Source of the DNA: Verrucomicrobiia bacterium
GTDB taxonomy: Bacteria > Verrucomicrobiota > Verrucomicrobiae > Limisphaerales > UBA11358
Length of the DNA: 6,130 nt
Assembly (NCBI GenBank): GCA_030042375.1
Contig: JASHZU010000506.1
Span: 1 to 6,130 of the forward strand
Reading direction: 5' to 3'
This document shows positions 4,039-6,130 of the stretch, in pieces (position 1 is the first letter of the stretch; the number at the start of each line of letters is the position of its first letter). Both the position numbers and the translations under genes were made by a program. Below the pieces are notes generated by a model. The model was not told the DNA's origin and searched no databases. It saw only the letters and a program-made list of their open reading frames with translations.

Positions 4039-6130
4039 ATGTATCTCAAAAATTTAACGGTTTTTGGCTTTAAATCCTTCGCGGACAAGACCGCGCTTAA
4101 CTTTCAACCCGGCGTTACCGCCATCGTAGGCCCCAATGGCTGTGGCAAATCGAACGTCTCGGACTCGGTGCGCTGGGTACTGGGCGAGCAATCGGCCAAG
4201 GCGCTGCGTGGCGGCGAAATGGCGGATGTGATTTTCAACGGCACGGACGGGCGCAAACCGATGGGCATGGCGGAAGTCTCGCTCACGCTCGGCGGCGTGG
4301 CGGAGGAAAACCTGAAGGCGGCGGGCGTGGAGATGGCGTATGATGAAGTGACGCTGACACGCAGGATTTTCCGCGACGGGGCGAGCGAGTATTTCCTGAA
4401 CAAGGTTCCCTGCCGGCTGAAGGACATCCAGCAGTTGTTCATGGGCACGGGGGTGGGCCGGACAAGCTACAGCATCCTGGCGCAGGGGCACATTACGCAG
4501 ATCCTCTCGAGCAAGCCGGACGATCGCCGGGTCATTTTCGAGGAGGCCGCGGGCATCACGAAGTTCAAATCGCAGAAGAAAGAATCGCTGCGCAAATTGG
4601 AATACACGGAACAAAATCTTTTGCGCGTGGCGGATTTGATTCGCGAAGTGAAACGGCAGATCGGGTCGCTGCAACGCCAAGCGGGCAAGGCACGGCGGTA
4701 CAAACAAATTTCGATGGAGCTGCAGCACCTGGAAACGCAATTGGCGCGGCACCAGTTCGACGTATTGCTGGCGGAAATTGACGAACGCAATTCGGCCGCG
4801 GCGAAGTTGCGCGATGAAATTGAGACCGGCTCGGCAGAGGTTCTACGAAGCGAGGACGAAATCAAGCGGTTGCGCGAGCGGTTGATGGAATTGGAGCATG
4901 AAGTCTCGGCGCAGCAGCAGCGCGGGCTGGAATTGAAGGGCGAGATGGAACGGCACGAGAGCCGGATCCAGTTTAACGAAGAGCGTTTGCGCGAGCTGGA
5001 ATCGCAAAATTCGCGCGCGCTGGCGGACATCGCACAGGCGGAAGAACGCTGCCATGCGGCGAATGAAGAACTCACCAACGTGCAACAGCATTTGGCGAAG
5101 TCTGAGACGGCGCTGGCGGACCATAAGCAGGCGCTGGAGCAGAAACAAGCCGCGCTGGGCCAGGTGGAAAGCGATTTGAAGCAGTTGCAAGAGGATTTGC
5201 GCGCGGCGCAATCGGCGGCGTTCGCGGCGGCGCAGGATTTGTCCCGCGTGCGCAACGAAATTACAGCGCTGGATTTGCAAAAGCAGGGCAACACGGTGCG
5301 GCTGGAAAAATTGTCCGCGGAGAAAGTGCAGCTCGAAGAAGAGCGCGCGCGGCTGGACAGCCGGTTGCAGGAATTTACCGTGAGCGTGGAGGCCGAAAAA
5401 TTAAACGCGCAAGCACAACGCGGTTCGGTGGAGCAGCGGCAGAACCGGCTGCATGAGTTGCAGACGGATTTGCAGGCGTCGTCCACGGAGCAGGACCAGC
5501 TTTTGCAGCAGCAGGCCGAGAAACGGTCGCGCCTGACGGTGATTGAGCAACTCGAACATTCGCGCGAGGGTTTCGACGCCGGCGCAGTCGCGGCGTTGCG
5601 GCAGTCGCGTTCGGTCATTGGCTCACTGGCGGACCGGATTCGCGTGCCGGAACAATTTGTCGTGGCGGTGGAAAACGCGCTGGGCCATCACCTGCAACTG
5701 GTGCTGACGGAGCAGCCGGAATCCGCACAGGAAATTCTCGCGGACCTGAGCGCGAACAAGACGGGCCGCGCGAGCGTCGCGGCACTGGCGATCCAGCAAA
5801 CGCCCGATGAAAAGCAACTGGCGTTTGAAGGAGAAATGTCGCCTGCGGCGAACGGTTCGCCGGAAAAACACCTCGAGCAGGGCCAGATCATCCATGCGTT
5901 GAGCGTGGTGCAGGCGGATGCGTCGGTGGAAAAACTTTTGAAATCGCTCCTGGGCCGGACGTTTATCGCGTCGGATCTATCCACGGCAACAGCGCAAATC
6001 CAAAACGGCCACGCCGGTTGCGATTTTGTGACGTTGAGCGGGGATCTGTTGAGCCGCCACGGAATTTACACCGGCGGTTATTTGAACGGCCACGGCAATC
6101 CCAAAGCGCCGGCATCCATCCTTGGCCGCA
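4039..6130 (+). CDS. smc: Chromosome partition/condensation protein SMC, N-terminal part (runs off window)
   Basis: SMC is the ATPase subunit of the bacterial Smc-ScpAB condensin, which extrudes DNA loops and compacts and separates sister chromosomes. The 697 codons present cover the N-terminal half of a protein usually near 1,150-1,250 residues. The head begins MYLKNLTVFGFKSFADKT. Walker A is GPNGCGKSN at 31-39 with catalytic-site lysine K37. An arginine in the KALRGG motif (R57) sits where the B. subtilis R-loop arginine lies. The Q-loop glutamine is Q149 in YSILAQGHITQI, followed by DDRRVIFEEAAGITKFK (161-177). A long coiled coil runs from about 178 to 505. The hinge spans about 515-690, including VPEQFVVAVENALGHHLQLV and the Gly-rich end GIYTGGYLNG (675-684). 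The final visible residues, SILGR, match the return point into the second coiled coil. Signature and Walker B motifs lie beyond the window. The ATG is supported by alignment with the family N-terminus; there is no Shine-Dalgarno. Neighbouring genes do not inform its role. Confidence 0.97.
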   Translation, partial: MYLKNLTVFGFKSFADKTALNFQPGVTAIVGPNGCGKSNVSDSVRWVLGEQSAKALRGGEMADVIFNGTDGRKPMGMAEVSLTLGGVAEENLKAAGVEMAYDEVTLTRRIFRDGASEYFLNKVPCRLKDIQQLFMGTGVGRTSYSILAQGHITQILSSKPDDRRVIFEEAAGITKFKSQKKESLRKLEYTEQNLLRVADLIREVKRQIGSLQRQAGKARRYKQISMELQHLETQLARHQFDVLLAEIDERNSAAAKLRDEIETGSAEVLRSEDEIKRLRERLMELEHEVSAQQQRGLELKGEMERHESRIQFNEERLRELESQNSRALADIAQAEERCHAANEELTNVQQHLAKSETALADHKQALEQKQAALGQVESDLKQLQEDLRAAQSAAFAAAQDLSRVRNEITALDLQKQGNTVRLEKLSAEKVQLEEERARLDSRLQEFTVSVEAEKLNAQAQRGSVEQRQNRLHELQTDLQASSTEQDQLLQQQAEKRSRLTVIEQLEHSREGFDAGAVAALRQSRSVIGSLADRIRVPEQFVVAVENALGHHLQLVLTEQPESAQEILADLSANKTGRASVAALAIQQTPDEKQLAFEGEMSPAANGSPEKHLEQGQIIHALSVVQADASVEKLLKSLLGRTFIASDLSTATAQIQNGHAGCDFVTLSGDLLSRHGIYTGGYLNGHGNPKAPASILGR

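Noticed and set aside
4054..4752. A 232-codon reverse-strand frame across the SMC head
   Set aside because: It lies opposite the highly conserved Walker A to Q-loop region, so the forward frame fully explains the sequence. The His/Arg/Leu-rich product is a shadow.
4467..5618. A 383-codon reverse-strand frame across smc
   Set aside because: It is antisense to the coiled-coil part of smc and its product is an improbable run of Ser, Cys and Arg, as expected from the complement of GC-rich coiled-coil codons.

Overview
The window reads as bacterial chromosome, most likely from the Verrucomicrobiota (Pedosphaera/Limisphaerales-like). I infer this from the wording of the SMC N-terminus (the GPNGCGKSN Walker A, VSDSVRWVLGEQS, and the YSILAQGHITQILSS stretch), which resembles verrucomicrobial SMC proteins as I remember them. 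The lack of Shine-Dalgarno sequences at both starts fits but does not prove it. No database search was possible.

Layout. Bases 1-420 hold no gene I can defend. They contain an AT-rich tract of 10-bp tandem repeats (21-80), a CCGCC...GGCGG inverted repeat fused to its end (73-96), a few small dyads, and a possible weak promoter. Bases 421-3819 encode a 1132-residue membrane protein of unknown function, read from a TTG codon. It has one N-terminal anchor, a large extracytoplasmic region that looks like a type I periplasmic-binding-protein fold, about eight further membrane segments, and a DUF2934-like motif in a cytoplasmic loop. Bases 3820-4038 are intergenic but not empty. They hold a near-consensus sigma-70 promoter, a stretch of about 105 nt able to fold into an H-type pseudoknot with two abutting 8-bp stems, and a hairpin followed by a T-run that looks like an intrinsic terminator. 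Bases 4039-6130 are the 5' 697 codons of smc, the chromosome-condensation ATPase. It is cut off by the window edge just after the hinge domain.

The two protein genes point the same way but do not look like one functional unit. They are separated by 219 nt with a promoter and terminator between them, and they differ in base composition: smc is GC-rich, while the membrane-protein gene is clearly more AT-rich. The most interesting element is the small promoter-pseudoknot-terminator cassette in front of smc. It could be a free-standing small RNA or a terminating, riboswitch-like leader of smc. Alternative pairings inside it would let it switch between terminating and non-terminating folds. The second point of interest is the uncharacterised membrane protein, whose build suggests a membrane-bound sensor or receptor.
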